From RDYZ01 sp964518905 (GTDB lineage: Bacteria > Cyanobacteriota > Cyanobacteriia > Cyanobacteriales > Geitlerinemataceae), in NCBI GenBank assembly GCA_964518905.1, contig CAZFJL010000018.1, forward strand, positions 10,926 to 74,925: a stretch of DNA of 64,000 nt, in the 5' to 3' direction. Positions 50,799 through 60,358 of the stretch are shown piece after piece; the first letter of the stretch is position 1; every line of letters begins with the position of its first letter. Below the pieces are notes generated by a model. That model was not told the DNA's origin and ran no database searches. It saw only the letters and a list, made by a program, of their open reading frames with translations. Made by a program: the position numbers and the translations under genes.

Positions 50799-52115
50799 CT
50801 AAACCGATCGCAAGGTTTGCCACAGTTGGCGGTAACTGTCCACCGCCTCCGGCGAGGTCAACGGCTGCAAAAACTCCGATTTGGCCAAGACGCGATCCGG
50901 CGGTAACACCAGCGCATTATCCCGCAGACCGGGTGGAAGCTGATCGCGATCGAGGCTAAACAAACCGGGTGACGCTGAACCACTCGTCAGCGACAGCGTA
51001 ATCGCAATCTCCGGTCGCCAGCAAAACTCAATCCAACGCTGGGCGATCGCGTCACGTTCCGTATCCTCCAGCGCCGCATTCGCACGGGGCTGCACCCACA
51101 GATCCGCCCATAGCGCCGTCCCTGACTCCGGAACCACCGCCGCGATCGTATTGCCATACTCCGGCATCTGGGCGATATCCTGCGACGCCCCCACCGCGAC
51201 CCAAGCATCGCCCATCGTCAACGCGGGCTGATACTCCATCGAGCTATAGGTCAAGACCTGCTCGCCGAGGGTGGCTAACATTTCTGGGAGACCCTGAACC
51301 TGATCAGGGCGATCGGTGTTGTAGCTCTCACCCAGGGCTTTCAGCACCAGACCAATCACCTCGCGCGGACTGTCCGGCAGGATAATTCGACCGCGAAGAT
51401 CGGGATTTTCCAGCAGATCGGCCCAGTCACGCGGCTGCCAATCCCCGAGTTTATCCGTGCGATAGGCGATCGCCGTGCTGCTCCACCGGTAAGGCACGCC
51501 CCACAGCGCTCGGCTGGCCAAGCTTGGAGTCACTTCGCCCGGTTGGCTGTTGGTCGCCGGGGGCAGGGACGGACGGTATGACCAGTCAAACGGGGATCGC
51601 GCGGCTAGGGTTGACCATGACGATTCGAGACGATCGAGCGGGGCGATCGTGTCCAACACGACCGCGCGATCAATCCAGTAGTGACCCAACTGGCACAAAC
51701 TCGGCGGCGGGTTGATCGGTGCTTTTCTATCTCGGGAGAACATAGTCGATGACGACGATCGATCGGCAGATTGAACCGACCCTTTTACTTCACTTTGCAT
51801 GGCTTCTCGCTGCCATTTTTGGAGCAAATCAAAGCAATCTTGCCGTTGAGCAACAGCATTAAAGTCAAGCGCGAGTGACCCCCCGATTTCTCGCCGAAAG
51901 GCTTGGATCAGCGCACGCGGAACCGATTTTTTGACCGTCTGAATACTTAAATTATTCTGTGATTTGCCTTGACATCCACCCAAAAGCGTCGCCGCAGAAA
52001 GGCAGGCCACATAAGCCAAAAAAGAACGGCGATCGAGATGACTCAAGTCTTTGGCTGACAAACGTTCTAGCGCCTGATTCACAGTTGTTTGCGGATCTCC
52101 ATATTTGTTAGTCAC
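50799..52115 (-). CDS. Extracellular solute-binding lipoprotein (polyamine/PotD-like)
   Basis: The 438-residue product from a GTG at 52115 has a twin-arginine-like signal with a lipobox: LDRRSFLAYVACLSAATLLG GC. The binding-protein domain contains SVPRALIQAFRREIGG, then SRALWGVPYRWSSTAIAYRT and WADLLENPDLRGRIILPDSP, as in periplasmic spermidine/putrescine-binding proteins. No permease or ATPase genes adjoin it, so its transporter partners are elsewhere. The GTG leaves a 27-residue leader ahead of the RR pair. Confidence 0.82.
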   Translation of the reverse strand: MTNKYGDPQTTVNQALERLSAKDLSHLDRRSFLAYVACLSAATLLGGCQGKSQNNLSIQTVKKSVPRALIQAFRREIGGSLALDFNAVAQRQDCFDLLQKWQREAMQSEVKGSVQSADRSSSSTMFSRDRKAPINPPPSLCQLGHYWIDRAVVLDTIAPLDRLESSWSTLAARSPFDWSYRPSLPPATNSQPGEVTPSLASRALWGVPYRWSSTAIAYRTDKLGDWQPRDWADLLENPDLRGRIILPDSPREVIGLVLKALGESYNTDRPDQVQGLPEMLATLGEQVLTYSSMEYQPALTMGDAWVAVGASQDIAQMPEYGNTIAAVVPESGTALWADLWVQPRANAALEDTERDAIAQRWIEFCWRPEIAITLSLTSGSASPGLFSLDRDQLPPGLRDNALVLPPDRVLAKSEFLQPLTSPEAVDSYRQLWQTLRSV

Positions 52116-52307
52116 GACCCAAAATCTTTCCGTAAAGAGATGTTTGATTTCTTATTGATTGAGCATCGAACAATATTTTTTTGTTTGCATAATTTCATCT
52201 CGCACAATGTTTAGCATGAAAAAGTTAAATAAATGAGGGAAAAAATAGACTTCTTATGATTACTCCATAGACTAGTTGTGTGAACGCCTTACTATGAGGA
52301 TCGTAAT

Positions 52308-52691
52308 ATGAACCATCTCCAGACACAAATAGCAACACTTAATCATAAGGTGGATGCACTGTACGCGCTCATTGAGCGATTGAGTTCTAACGTTGATTAT
52401 CTGCTCAAAGACGCCAGCGTACGAGCCAATCACGTAGAGGCAACGAGTTCTAGCTCTGAGCGGATGCTGTCGCGAGATACAAGCAAGCTTGATGCCATGT
52501 TTGAACATCAAGACGTTTTACTCGATCGCGACCTCGTGAGTACCGATCGTCACGGTGACGAAGACATGAAGATGACGCCCGAAGCGCAAATTCAGCGTTT
52601 AACAGCTCAGTTAACGGCATCCTATAACCGGATTGCCGCGCTGGAAGAACAGCTTCTGTCTCTCAGTAATGTGAATTACCGCCAGCGTTAA
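52308..52691 (+). CDS. Coiled-coil protein of unknown function
   Basis: The 127-residue protein has heptad-like segments at both ends (LQTQIATLNHKVDALYALIE and IQRLTAQLTASYNRIAALEE) and a disordered centre (ATSSSSERMLSRDTSKL). It is acidic and cytoplasmic. The ATG at 52308 is preceded by an AGGA-like TATGAGGATCG. I do not recognise the family; the neighbours give no clue. Confidence 0.65.
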   Translation: MNHLQTQIATLNHKVDALYALIERLSSNVDYLLKDASVRANHVEATSSSSERMLSRDTSKLDAMFEHQDVLLDRDLVSTDRHGDEDMKMTPEAQIQRLTAQLTASYNRIAALEEQLLSLSNVNYRQR

Positions 52692-52765
52692 ATCGACGGT
52701 TCGTGGCTCTCTTTCCATGACAGTTGTCGGTAGCAATTGTCTATGACGCCCGTTTATGACGTTCG

Positions 52766-53239
52766 TTAACGCGTGATGAGATATTCACGTTCGGCCACCG
52801 CTTTTAAACGGCGTAGTTGTTTCTGCATATCCGCTTGAGTTAAGCGGGCGGCAAATGTATCAAATCCAAACCGCACGAGCGGATTGGGGATCTCGAAGCT
52901 AAATCGGTTGACGAGCTGAGTACCGATCGCGTTGGGGCAGCATTCCCAACGATCTCGTCCAATAAAAAATCCTTTAAACTCCCAGACGATCATCCCCGGA
53001 GAGCGTTCGACGACGGTACTGTACAGGCTCGGCTGCAAGAGCGGGACGGCAATCGTAAACCGGCTGCGTGCGCCGATCTCTGTACTCCAGTCGCCGATCG
53101 GGCGACACTTTAGCGCCGGGTTAAGCCAGCGATGCATCAGGTCTAAATCGGTAAAGCATTGTTCGACGATCGTCGCGCTGGCGTCGATCTGGATCGAATT
53201 TTCGTAGTGACGGCTGTGGGAATTTGGCTTAAAGGTCAC
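52766..53239 (-). CDS. SRPBCC (START-like) domain protein
   Basis: The 157-residue protein has the polyketide-cyclase/dehydrase pattern: HYENSIQIDASATIVEQCFT and LDLMHRWLNPALKCRPIG at the N-terminus, then strands SRFTIAVPLLQPSLYSTVVE and GMIVWEFKGFFIGRDRWECC, ending in helix FAARLTQADMQKQLRRLKAV. It binds a hydrophobic small molecule in the family; ligand unknown. A good start at ATG 53239. Confidence 0.82.
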   Translation of the reverse strand: MTFKPNSHSRHYENSIQIDASATIVEQCFTDLDLMHRWLNPALKCRPIGDWSTEIGARSRFTIAVPLLQPSLYSTVVERSPGMIVWEFKGFFIGRDRWECCPNAIGTQLVNRFSFEIPNPLVRFGFDTFAARLTQADMQKQLRRLKAVAEREYLITR

Positions 53240-53926
53240 GTATAAAGACGAAGAGAGCGTTAACCTCTCCCATTTTGAAGCGAGTCGAACAATTGTGGGG
53301 AAAGCTTTTGGATTGAATGCGGGAGAGATTGCTCGCTGACAACCCGCAACCCATAAAGCCTGATGTGCAACCGTTCAGTATTCGTAATTATGCGATTTCA
53401 TTCTTGTCCTTGGTGACGCGCCCCACACAGCCTGACAAATATCAGTATCGTAAAATTACGTACCTCCATCCTCCGTATGCGGGCGTATTTTGACCACGAG
53501 ACCGTGCGATCCCGCAGAAAAACGCGACTTAAACGTAAATAAAAGGCCAGAAAGACTCTACGGTTCGAGCTTGTATCGGTAAGATAAGGGCGTGTTCGGT
53601 CAGGGTGAAAACTGTATCGACATTTCTTACCAATAAGAATACACAAGCGGTTGGGGCATCAACCGGTAAGTTAGGTGATGTTAGACGGGCTGTGCCTGCG
53701 TTTGCTGTTTGAGCTTAGAGTTTCCTCGCCTTTAGGCAGGGAAGTATGCCAATCAATGTTCGTCTTCTTTTCAGGGGTAACGCACTTCCGTCGATTTCAT
53801 CGGCGCGATCGTGAGTCCTGAGATCACACAGCGATCAAGTGAGTTGTTCAACCATAGGAGGACATGTTTGGGTCATCACCATTCCTACGCTAGCAACGGA
53901 TCGATGGCACAAACAGTCAAAACTGT
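53240..53926. other. Intergenic region with an isolated IS200/IS605-type hairpin
   Basis: These 687 bp show no supported gene. At 53722-53743 TTCCTCGCCTTTAGGCAGGGAA forms a hairpin of the same type as the left end of the 13.1-kb element but in the opposite orientation. No second end was seen. The small minus-strand frame at 53398-53646 has no recognisable motif. Confidence 0.45.
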
Positions 53927-55531
53927 ATGAACGAGATTTGGGATATCCCGTCCAATCTACCAATACACATTCATGCATTGTCTCTTTCTGAGATCAGTGC
54001 AGGACCGTTAGTTAGCTTTGTCGATTCGATCGGCTCAAAAGTTGGCAGCTTTTTGCCAAATGTGATCGGCGCGATCGCGATCCTCATCCTGTTTTGGATC
54101 GCCGCTACGATTTCGGCCTCGATCGTCAAAACGCTGCTCGGCAAAACCGACATTGACAATAAACTGGCGTCTTGGCTATCGAGCGGCAGCGGTAAATCCG
54201 ATTTTCCGATCGAGAAATGGGCTGCGGCTGTCATTTACTGGGTCATTCTGCTTTTCGGCATCATTGCCTTCCTCAATGCCCTTGACCTCGCCATGGTCTC
54301 GGCTCCATTGTCGAACTTCCTAGATCAGATTTTCGTCTTCTTGCCAAAAGTTGGCGGTGCTGCGCTGTGGCTGGGCGTCGCTTGGGTTGTTGCAACCCTA
54401 GCCAAAGTTCTGCTAACCACAGGTCTGGCCAAATTCAAGCTGGATGACAAGCTGGCTGAGTCGGGTGGGTCGCCGTTCCTGGTGAACGAAACCCTGGCTA
54501 ACGCGCTCTACTGGTTTATCTTCCTGCTGTTCTTGCCCAACGTGCTCGACACGCTCGGCCAAGACGGTCTGCTGACGCCGCTTCAGGCCATGCTTGAGAA
54601 GATTCTCGGCTATTTGCCGAATATCTTTACGGCAGTGGCGATCGGCGTGATCGGTTGGTTTGCCGCCCGCATCATTCGCGGTGTGGTCACCAATCTGCTG
54701 GCCGCAACCGGAACCGACGCCCTGGGCAACCGGTTTGGTCTGACGCAAATGATGTCGGGCATGTCGCTATCAGCGGCGATCGGTACGGTGGTTTATGTCA
54801 TCGTCTTGATCCCGATCGCGATTTCGTCCCTCGATGCTCTGAGCATCAAGGCGATCTCAGAACCGGCGATCGCGATGCTCGAAAGTGTGATGGATATCAT
54901 TCCAAAGCTCTTCTCGGCTAGCTTCATTCTCGCGGCCTTTTTCTTCATCGGTCGCTTCATCTCCGAGCTCGTCACCAACCTACTGACCAGCTTCGGATTT
55001 GATAACATCCTCTCGTCGATGGGCATCAATCCGCCGACGTCGCCGGACTCGACCGAAACCGATCCGAGCTTGGTTCCGACCAACAATGCAGCGCGTACAC
55101 CGTCGGAGTTCGTCGGTATCGTGATCTGGGTCGGCATCATGCTGTTCGCGACGATCGCGGCAGTGGATGTACTCGATTTCTCGCAGCTCAATACGATTAT
55201 CTCGGGTCTGACGGTGGTCTTCGGCCAGATCCTGGCGGGAGCGATCGTCTTGGCGATCGGTCTTTACCTGGCGAATTTGGCCTTCGGTCTGATCGTCAAA
55301 TCGGGCTTAGGTCAGGCGCACCTGTTGGGACAAATCGCTCGCGTGGCGATTATTGTACTGTCCGTCGCGATGGGTCTCCAACAAATGGGGATTGCACCGG
55401 ATATCGTCAATCTAGCGTTCGGCTTGCTGCTGGGCGCATTGGCGGTAGCTACGGCGATCGCCTTCGGTTTGGGTGGTCGTGAAATCGCAACCGAACAAAT
55501 TCGCGGTTTCCTGGATTCCTTTAAAAAGTAA
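53927..55531 (+). CDS. CmpX-like mechanosensitive channel family protein
   Basis: The 534-residue protein contains five related repeats of a conserved TM-helix unit: FLPNVIGAIAILILFWIAA, FLPKVGGAALWLGVAWVVA, YLPNIFTAVAIGVIGWFAA, IIPKLFSASFILAAFFFIG and VVFGQILAGAIVLAIGLYL. About ten membrane helices result. The C-terminus has GLLLGALAVATAIAFGLGGRE, the pore-helix-like motif of small-conductance mechanosensitive channels. It probably gates ions on membrane tension. A bidirectional terminator follows at 55667-55703. Confidence 0.85.
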   Translation: MNEIWDIPSNLPIHIHALSLSEISAGPLVSFVDSIGSKVGSFLPNVIGAIAILILFWIAATISASIVKTLLGKTDIDNKLASWLSSGSGKSDFPIEKWAAAVIYWVILLFGIIAFLNALDLAMVSAPLSNFLDQIFVFLPKVGGAALWLGVAWVVATLAKVLLTTGLAKFKLDDKLAESGGSPFLVNETLANALYWFIFLLFLPNVLDTLGQDGLLTPLQAMLEKILGYLPNIFTAVAIGVIGWFAARIIRGVVTNLLAATGTDALGNRFGLTQMMSGMSLSAAIGTVVYVIVLIPIAISSLDALSIKAISEPAIAMLESVMDIIPKLFSASFILAAFFFIGRFISELVTNLLTSFGFDNILSSMGINPPTSPDSTETDPSLVPTNNAARTPSEFVGIVIWVGIMLFATIAAVDVLDFSQLNTIISGLTVVFGQILAGAIVLAIGLYLANLAFGLIVKSGLGQAHLLGQIARVAIIVLSVAMGLQQMGIAPDIVNLAFGLLLGALAVATAIAFGLGGREIATEQIRGFLDSFKK

Positions 55532-55666
55532 TCGAGTGATGATCTAGATCTTGGAGACGCAAGATCTTTAACGCACCGTGATGAACGAGTTTTGATGCAC
55601 CGTGTTGTCTCAAAGCTCGTTCATCCAGACGTTATTTAAAATTCGTTCTACGATCTCAAATCTGCT

Positions 55667-55703
55667 AAAAAATCTCGCACAGACCATCTGTGCGAGATTT
55701 TTT
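55667..55703. terminator. Strong bidirectional terminator
   Basis: AAAAAATCTCGCACAG and CTGTGCGAGATTTTTT are perfectly complementary around ACCAT, with A-tract and T-tract ends. It lies 136 bp after the channel gene and ends its transcript. Confidence 0.88.
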
Positions 55704-55893
55704 GCTTGTGGCCAAACACCGGCAGCCCGGTATCAAAACTCGAAATTTTCGCTTAGTCAAGATGTACGCAAGTCCTGTGTGAGATACTGTCTAAGCCAAG
55801 CTGCGCTCATCTTGCCGAAGATCAAATTACTCGTCGAGATGAATGACCGCTGCCCTATTTCAGTTCTATTTCACTCTCTTTCGGTCGCCCTCC

Positions 55894-56247
55894 ATGTCCG
55901 CCCCTGACCCTTCGATTACCACCTCCGAACCCTCCGAACCGACCGCAAAAAAAGCGACTCAATCCACATTCGCGAGTGTTTTTACCTCTACCTTTATTTC
56001 GATTTTGTTCGCCGAAATGGGCGACAAAACCCAGTTCACGACACTTTTGATGACGGCAGAATCCAAAAAGCCGCTGATCGTCTTTCTGGGGGCGGGATCG
56101 GCGCTGGTGTTGACGAGTTTGCTCGGGGTGTTGCTGGGGCGGTGGTTGGCGAGCCGGGTTTCGGAAGAGGCGATCGAAACCGCTGCGGGTATTGCGTTAA
56201 TGGTGATCGCGGTGCTGCTGATTGGTGACATGCTCGATATGACCTAG
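55894..56247 (+). CDS. Gdt1/TMEM165 (UPF0016) half-transporter, N-type
   Basis: From ATG 55894 (MSAPDPSITTSEPSEPTAKK) the product has 117 residues. The three-helix half contains the signature FAEMGDKTQFTTLLM (E-x-G-D-K-[ST]), then VFLGAGSALVLTSLLGVLL and ALMVIAVLLIGDM. Full family members have two such halves and transport Mn2+ or Ca2+; cyanobacterial Mnx exports manganese. Here the halves are separate genes, this one 115 bp ahead of the second. They probably form a heterodimer in the plasma or thylakoid membrane. Confidence 0.9.
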   Translation: MSAPDPSITTSEPSEPTAKKATQSTFASVFTSTFISILFAEMGDKTQFTTLLMTAESKKPLIVFLGAGSALVLTSLLGVLLGRWLASRVSEEAIETAAGIALMVIAVLLIGDMLDMT

Positions 56248-56362
56248 AAGGCAGGCCGTAACCGCAAAAACCCGAGATTTGGGGCTTTGGCGGATTATTT
56301 CAAACCGCTTTGAGTTGAATTTGTTTGAGTTGGATTTCGTAATCAGAGAAGGTCGGTGAACT

Positions 56363-56638
56363 ATGGATTGGGATTTACTGAGCGTTAGTTTTGTGGCGGT
56401 GTTTTTGTCCGAACTGGGCGACAAAAGTCAGATTGCAGTGATCGCTCTGAGTGGTAGCTCGAAGTCACCCCGGGCGGTCTTTTTCGGAACGGCTAGCGCG
56501 TTATTGCTCGCAAGTTTGATTGGGGTGCTGTTGGGGGAAGGTGTCGCGCAGGTGTTACCGACGCAACTGTTGAAGGGGATCGCCGCGATCGGCTTTGCGA
56601 TGATCGGGCTGCGGTTGCTTTGGCCTAAAGATGCTTAG
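56363..56638 (+). CDS. Gdt1/TMEM165 (UPF0016) half-transporter, C-type
   Basis: The 91-residue, three-helix protein begins MDWDLLSVSFVAVFLSELGD and has the second copy of the motif, LSELGDKSQIAVIALSG. It continues AVFFGTASALLLASLIGVLL and LLKGIAAIGFAMIGLRLL. It is the partner of the upstream half-gene; together they restore the two E-x-G-D-K-S/T sites lining the ion path. Manganese export is the expected role by family. Confidence 0.9.
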   Translation: MDWDLLSVSFVAVFLSELGDKSQIAVIALSGSSKSPRAVFFGTASALLLASLIGVLLGEGVAQVLPTQLLKGIAAIGFAMIGLRLLWPKDA

Positions 56639-56706
56639 ACGTGATTTCGGCGTGACTTCGACATGATTTAGATAAGACCAGCAAAGCAAGAGGGGTCACA
56701 TCGACG

Positions 56707-57870
56707 ATGAAACGGGTGTTAATTCTGGGCGGCTGCGGTCGGATTGGTGGCGCGATCGCGCGGGATCTGGCGGATCGCTGTCGCGCGATCGGTTTGGCGT
56801 GCGACATCACGATCACGCAGCGATCGCCAGTTCACACAAATCATCTCGATCCCGATCTCAAACCGGATCTCCACCCCGATCGACCCAAAATAATCGCGCT
56901 GAATCTCGATGATCAGGCCGCTTTGACGACTGCGATCGCCGCTGCCGATCTCGTGATCCATGCCGCAGGCCCTTTCGCCTACCGCGACGATCGCGTCTTG
57001 CGGCGCTGCATTGCAACGAAAACCCACTATCTCGACGTCAGCGACCATCGCGCCTTTACCGAAGCGATGCTGGCACTAAACGACGACGCCCGATCGGCGG
57101 GGATTGTCGCGATCGTCAACACCGGCGTTTTTCCTGGTCTCTCGAATAGTTTGGTCAAATCTTGTGTCGAGCGGGTCGAGCAGCAAACACAGCCGGGGAT
57201 TGAACTGGAGTCGATCGCCCTAAATTACGCCGTTTCTGGCTCCGGCGGTGCTGGCGTCACGGTCATGCGTACGACTTTCTTAGCCCTACAGCACGACTTC
57301 ACAGCCAAGCTCAACGGCGAATGGCGCACCGTCGCGCCCTATAGCAATCGCGAATCGATCGCCTTCCCGTCACCGTTTGGCACGATCGGCACCTACTGGT
57401 TCGACGTCCCCGAAACCCTCACCCTCGCGCGTCACTTCAACGCCCGCAGCGTCACCACCAAATTCGGCTCCGCTCCCGATTTTTACAACTATTTAACGGC
57501 AGCGGTTGCCCGGTTTTGTCCGGCGGCGCTGTTGCAAAATCCGACCGCGATCGAGTTTCTCTCGCGGGTGAGCTTCGGGATGACTCAGGTGAGCGATCGG
57601 TGGAGCGGGGTCGGGGTGGCGATGCGGGCGCGGGTGGTGGCAGGTGGTGGCAATTTGGGCGATTCGTCGGGGTCGCCGGTCATCGCGGAGGCGACGCTGT
57701 GCCATGACGATACGGCGCGGGCGGCGGGAATTGGGGCGGGCAGTGTGGCGGCGGCGGTGTTGACGGGGGAGATTACAACGCCGGGGGTGCGGACAGTGGA
57801 GGACAGCGTTTCGACGGCCATTTTTGAGCGGGCGATCGCCGATTCGGGGTTTCGCTTGATTGGCGTGTGA
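56707..57870 (+). CDS. Saccharopine-dehydrogenase-like NAD(P)-binding protein
   Basis: The 387-residue protein begins with a Rossmann fold KRVLILGGCGRIGGAIARDL. Then come AADLVIHAAGPFAYRDDRVL and the segment CIATKTHYLDVSDHRAFTEA, typical of the saccharopine dehydrogenase superfamily, with NTGVFPGLSNSLVKSCVE. The C-terminal domain is of unknown specificity. It likely catalyses an oxidoreductase step on a small molecule or lipid. It follows the Gdt1 halves on the same strand after 68 bp. Confidence 0.85.
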   Translation: MKRVLILGGCGRIGGAIARDLADRCRAIGLACDITITQRSPVHTNHLDPDLKPDLHPDRPKIIALNLDDQAALTTAIAAADLVIHAAGPFAYRDDRVLRRCIATKTHYLDVSDHRAFTEAMLALNDDARSAGIVAIVNTGVFPGLSNSLVKSCVERVEQQTQPGIELESIALNYAVSGSGGAGVTVMRTTFLALQHDFTAKLNGEWRTVAPYSNRESIAFPSPFGTIGTYWFDVPETLTLARHFNARSVTTKFGSAPDFYNYLTAAVARFCPAALLQNPTAIEFLSRVSFGMTQVSDRWSGVGVAMRARVVAGGGNLGDSSGSPVIAEATLCHDDTARAAGIGAGSVAAAVLTGEITTPGVRTVEDSVSTAIFERAIADSGFRLIGV

Positions 57871-57916
57871 TGTGTCGTGACCGCTGATGGGCGATCGCTT
57901 CCGGCTGAAAATAAGC

Positions 57917-57950
57917 AAAAAAAACGCCAGAACATTAAGCTCTAGGCGTT
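57917..57950 (-). terminator. Minus-strand terminator with no cognate gene
   Basis: On the minus strand AACGCC-T-AGA and TCT-GGCGTT form a hairpin around a 9-nt loop, followed by a run of eight T (57924-57917). The plus strand lacks a T-tract here. No minus-strand gene ends nearby, so a small RNA transcribed leftward from 58.0-58.2 kb could be its source. Confidence 0.5.
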
Positions 57951-58282
57951 GCCATCAGGGTGCATCTACTGGAATCAGAATAACCCCTGACGGGTGTAAC
58001 CCACCACCCCTGTTTACAAACTGAAATAATTGTCCGATATAGCGACGCTATTTCACGCTGACGGAACGGGACGGCAAAGCCCATCTGTACGCCAGGATCA
58101 GTAAAAATAAGGGATCATTGATCCAGCGGTTCATCATGGATTTTGAAATAAATCCGAAATTCTTGTGTCTCGCCCCGTAAAGCGTCTGCAAGAATGGTCG
58201 TGCATTCAGGTTTGCGGTGTGATTTGCCGAGTCTTGGTCTAGTCTTGGCCTTGCTTTTGCCTGTAAGGTTGCCTCTGAGATC

Positions 58283-60040
58283 ATGCGACCCTGGTATCAC
58301 GCGACCCGCGCTGCCTCCTCCCGCCCGCTGTCTTGGCCTTTCCCCATCTTGCTCATTGCAATCTCGATCGTGGAACCCACCTCCTCTAGCTATTCCGACG
58401 ACCACGGCCTCAAACGCTGGCTGCTCCAAACGTCATCCCAGTGGCTGGGCTTGTCTCCCGAATTCGGGCGCGGCAACCGCTGGTATCGAGCGCGGCAGTA
58501 CGATCGCGCCGTCGAGTCCTACGATCGCGCCTTAGATATTGACCCCAATTTGCATCCCGCTTGGCTGCGGCGCGGGCAGGCACTGGCAAAGCTCGATCGC
58601 TACAGCGAGGCGATCGACTCCTATGATCAGGCGATCGCGATTCGGGATGATGACGTGTGGGGCTGGTTGCTGCGCGGGCGGCTGCTCTATGAGCGCGAAC
58701 GGTTTGACGAAGCGGCCAATAGTTTGGAACGGGCGGGGGAATGTGATCGCGATCGGCCTGAAATCTGGGTTTATCTGGCTCGCAGCCTGGAACGACTGAA
58801 TCGCTTTCTCGATGCGGCTTTGGCCTATCAGCAAGCCTTGGTACTACGTCCGACAGATCTCGATCTGCATTTGCGCTGCGGGGCGGCGTTCACCACCTGC
58901 GGTCGCGATGCTGAAGCCGCGAAAACCTATGCCGCCTCGATCGCGATCGCGCCCGATCATGCCGACCTCTGGGAACGCTACGCTCGCGCCTGTCGCCATG
59001 CCGGAGATTTTCAGAATGCGCTGATTGCCTACGATCGTCTGCTTGTCCTGACGCCCGATCGCCCGGATGCCATCCTCGATCGGGGTTTCATTCTCGAACG
59101 ACTCCAGCGCACCTCCGACGCCCTCGCGAGTTACGATCGCCTGCTGCAACATCAGCCCGATAACATTGACGCCTGGATCGCCAAGGGGATGGCCTTACGA
59201 TCGCCGGAACCGACCTCGGCTCGGGCGTGTTTTGACCGGGCGATCGCGATCGAGGAGCGTTCGGCGGCGGCTTGGTATGGCAAGGGCTTGGTCGCGCTCG
59301 ATGCCAAACAGGAGAATTCGGCGCTCGATGCTTTTAATCGATCGACGCATCTCGATCCGGATTTTGCGCCCAGTTGGTTAGAACGGGGGCGCTTGTTGTT
59401 GCGGCTGGAGCGCTGCGATGATGCGACGATCGCCTTTGATAATGCGCTGCAAATCCAGCCCGATAACGCTGATGCTTGGATTGAGCGCGGACGGGCGCTG
59501 GCGGCGGTGAAACGCCACGATGCGGCGATCACGTCCTATGAAAAGGCGATTGATCTCAGCCGCGATCGCGATCGGGTCGCCACGGCCAGCGCCGAATTTG
59601 CCCGTGGTACAGCTTTGGCGGCGTTGAATCGATCGGACGACGCGATCGCCGCCTACGATCTCGGTCTCGACAACGACATTACCCAGCTCGATGGCCATCG
59701 CGATCGCTGCATTTTGCTCGAACGGTTTGAACGCCATGATGAGGCGCTGCTGGGCTACGATCGTGCTCTATCGCTGTGGCCGGAGAATCTGGATCTCTGG
59801 TTTGCGCGGGGTGCGTTGCTCTGTAAATTACGACGGAACGAGGAAGCACTCGCCAATTACGATCGTATCGTGCAGCTTCAGGCAACGAGTAGCGAAGGCT
59901 GGCTCCAGCGCTGTGCGGTACTCGAACGGCTAAATCGACCGCAGGAAGCGCGGCAGTCCTTTGCGATCGCCGAGCAGATCGATCCCAGCCTCAAGCACAG
60001 CGATCGGCGTCAGGCATTCTCGTCGCTAAATTTGGGTTAG
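58283..60040 (+). CDS. Large TPR-repeat protein
   Basis: The 585-residue protein has a possible N-terminal signal anchor (SSRPLSWPFPILLIAISIVE) and then about fourteen 34-residue TPRs, for example YDRAVESYDRALDIDPNLHP and YSEAIDSYDQAIAIRDDDVW. Repeats share the W-x-x-R-G-x-x-L helix. It probably scaffolds a membrane- or envelope-associated complex. The upstream 240 bp are gene-free apart from the orphan terminator. Confidence 0.85.
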   Translation: MRPWYHATRAASSRPLSWPFPILLIAISIVEPTSSSYSDDHGLKRWLLQTSSQWLGLSPEFGRGNRWYRARQYDRAVESYDRALDIDPNLHPAWLRRGQALAKLDRYSEAIDSYDQAIAIRDDDVWGWLLRGRLLYERERFDEAANSLERAGECDRDRPEIWVYLARSLERLNRFLDAALAYQQALVLRPTDLDLHLRCGAAFTTCGRDAEAAKTYAASIAIAPDHADLWERYARACRHAGDFQNALIAYDRLLVLTPDRPDAILDRGFILERLQRTSDALASYDRLLQHQPDNIDAWIAKGMALRSPEPTSARACFDRAIAIEERSAAAWYGKGLVALDAKQENSALDAFNRSTHLDPDFAPSWLERGRLLLRLERCDDATIAFDNALQIQPDNADAWIERGRALAAVKRHDAAITSYEKAIDLSRDRDRVATASAEFARGTALAALNRSDDAIAAYDLGLDNDITQLDGHRDRCILLERFERHDEALLGYDRALSLWPENLDLWFARGALLCKLRRNEEALANYDRIVQLQATSSEGWLQRCAVLERLNRPQEARQSFAIAEQIDPSLKHSDRRQAFSSLNLG

Positions 60041-60358
60041 CAGGCGGATTTTTATGTGATTGTGTGTGATTGTGGATAATTCCGCAAAGAAAATGTCCGT
60101 CATAAACATAGAATGGTAAATGCCGTGCGATTGAGGCCCGATCGAGCCTAAACCGAGATATCGCACGCGTGCTGCCACGAACCCGAACAAGGTTGCTCAC
60201 CTCATCCGTTCGATACAAGTCTGACTTGGGATGAAAGCGAGGAACTGTGGCCATGCATCGAGCTTGACGATCGCCGCCGCTTCACCTTTGGCCGCTAGTC
60301 AGACTCGATCGCAGCACCCGACCATACCTACCTGAGACAGACTAAGGATCGACCCCCC
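60041..60358. other. Intergenic region upstream of the RNase II/R homologue
   Basis: These 318 bp lie between the TPR gene and the RNase homologue. I see no gene, RNA or repeat of note; a TGTGATTGTGTGTGATTGTG direct repeat lies at 60054-60073. The promoter of the next gene is presumably here. Confidence 0.4.

Noticed and set aside
57917..58020. Possible Yfr1 RNA
   Set aside because: The conserved ACTCCTCACAC core of Yfr1 is not present on either strand here.
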